This document shows positions 63,916-64,000 of a stretch of DNA of 64,000 nt, piece after piece. Position 1 is the first letter of the stretch, and each line of letters begins with the position of its first letter. The notes under the pieces were generated by a model. That model saw nothing but the letters and a program-made list of their open reading frames with translations, was not told where the DNA came from and did no database searches. The stretch lies in the NCBI GenBank assembly GCA_963777625.1, contig CAVZRO010000017.1, positions 186,001 through 250,000 on the forward strand. Reading direction: 5' to 3'. Source of the stretch: DATDIC01 sp963777625. GTDB taxonomy: Bacteria; Pseudomonadota; Alphaproteobacteria; Acetobacterales; Acetobacteraceae. Made by a program: the position numbers and the translations under genes.

Positions 63916-64000
63916 CTATTTGATCCGGTCGCCCAGCGTAACGACGGCGCGGGCCAGCACGTCGGTGCCGAACTGCCGGATCAGATAGGCGCCGAGGATC
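63916..64000 (-). CDS. C-terminal fragment of an unidentified protein (runs off right edge)
   Basis: On the minus strand an open frame enters at the window edge and reads ILGAYLIRQFGTDVLARAVV then TLGDRIK before TAG (63918-63916). The composition is protein-like and the stop lies just beyond the tandem array, convergent with glgX. Only 27 codons are visible, too few to name a family. Confidence 0.45.
   Translation of the reverse strand, partial: ILGAYLIRQFGTDVLARAVVTLGDRIK

Overview
The window is high-GC DNA from an alphaproteobacterium, most likely a member of the Acetobacteraceae/Rhodospirillales. The grounds are the truB-rpsO-pnp block, the yqeY-dnaG-rpoD cluster divergent from carAB-greA, a helix-turn-helix domain fused to CarA, and nested palindromic elements of a kind I associate with acetic-acid-bacterium relatives. 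This placement is inference from gene order and style, not from a database search.

Layout. 0.3-1.1 kb: a reverse-strand sulfotransferase. 1.4-13.8 kb: one giant surface or secreted protein gene, with a glycine-rich N-terminal half made of 1.36-kb mega-repeats, then about seven 112-residue Ig/cadherin-like repeats, then a duplicated RTX-like C-terminal module. It is broken by many frame changes. 14.1-16.4 kb: a CoxG-like SRPBCC protein overlapping a ThDP-dependent enzyme. 16.5-19.5 kb: a two-gene unit, an unknown 139-residue protein followed by a WD40-caspase-like protease, next to the 3' end of tRNA-Tyr. 19.8-22.0 kb: rlmB, a fumarylacetoacetase/hydratase-family gene and a small gene. 22.4-26.1 kb: an accessory, compositionally different stretch with two broken genes of unknown function. 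26.4-30.3 kb: truB, rpsO, pnp. 31.0-35.4 kb: nitronate monooxygenase, a HigBA toxin-antitoxin pair, a CYTH-CHAD protein and a GNAT acetyltransferase. 35.6-39.8 kb: rpoD, dnaG and yqeY on the minus strand. 39.9-46.7 kb: carA, a small unknown gene, carB, greA and a threonine dehydratase. 46.8-52.0 kb: an MFS transporter, an enolase-superfamily dehydratase, an ABC solute-binding protein and exonuclease III. 52.5-63.8 kb: an operon with overlapping genes, glgE, treS-maltokinase, glgB and glgX, which together form the trehalose to maltose-1-phosphate to branched alpha-glucan pathway plus debranching. A gene fragment enters at the right edge.

A feature of the whole window is the number of single-base frame breaks (at least eleven outside the glycine-rich region). 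They affect genes that cannot plausibly be dead (dnaG, carA, carB) and often sit in short G or C runs. I therefore treat them as probable assembly or sequencing errors and annotate the affected genes as full-length loci.

Most interesting: the HTH-CarA fusion with a perfect inverted repeat just upstream of its start codon (a candidate autoregulated carbamoyl-phosphate synthase); the unknown/WD40-caspase pair at the tRNA-Tyr 3' flank (a candidate conflict system); the giant mega-repeat adhesin; and two copies of a roughly 190-220 bp nested palindromic element whose outer arms match but whose central perfect palindromes differ.
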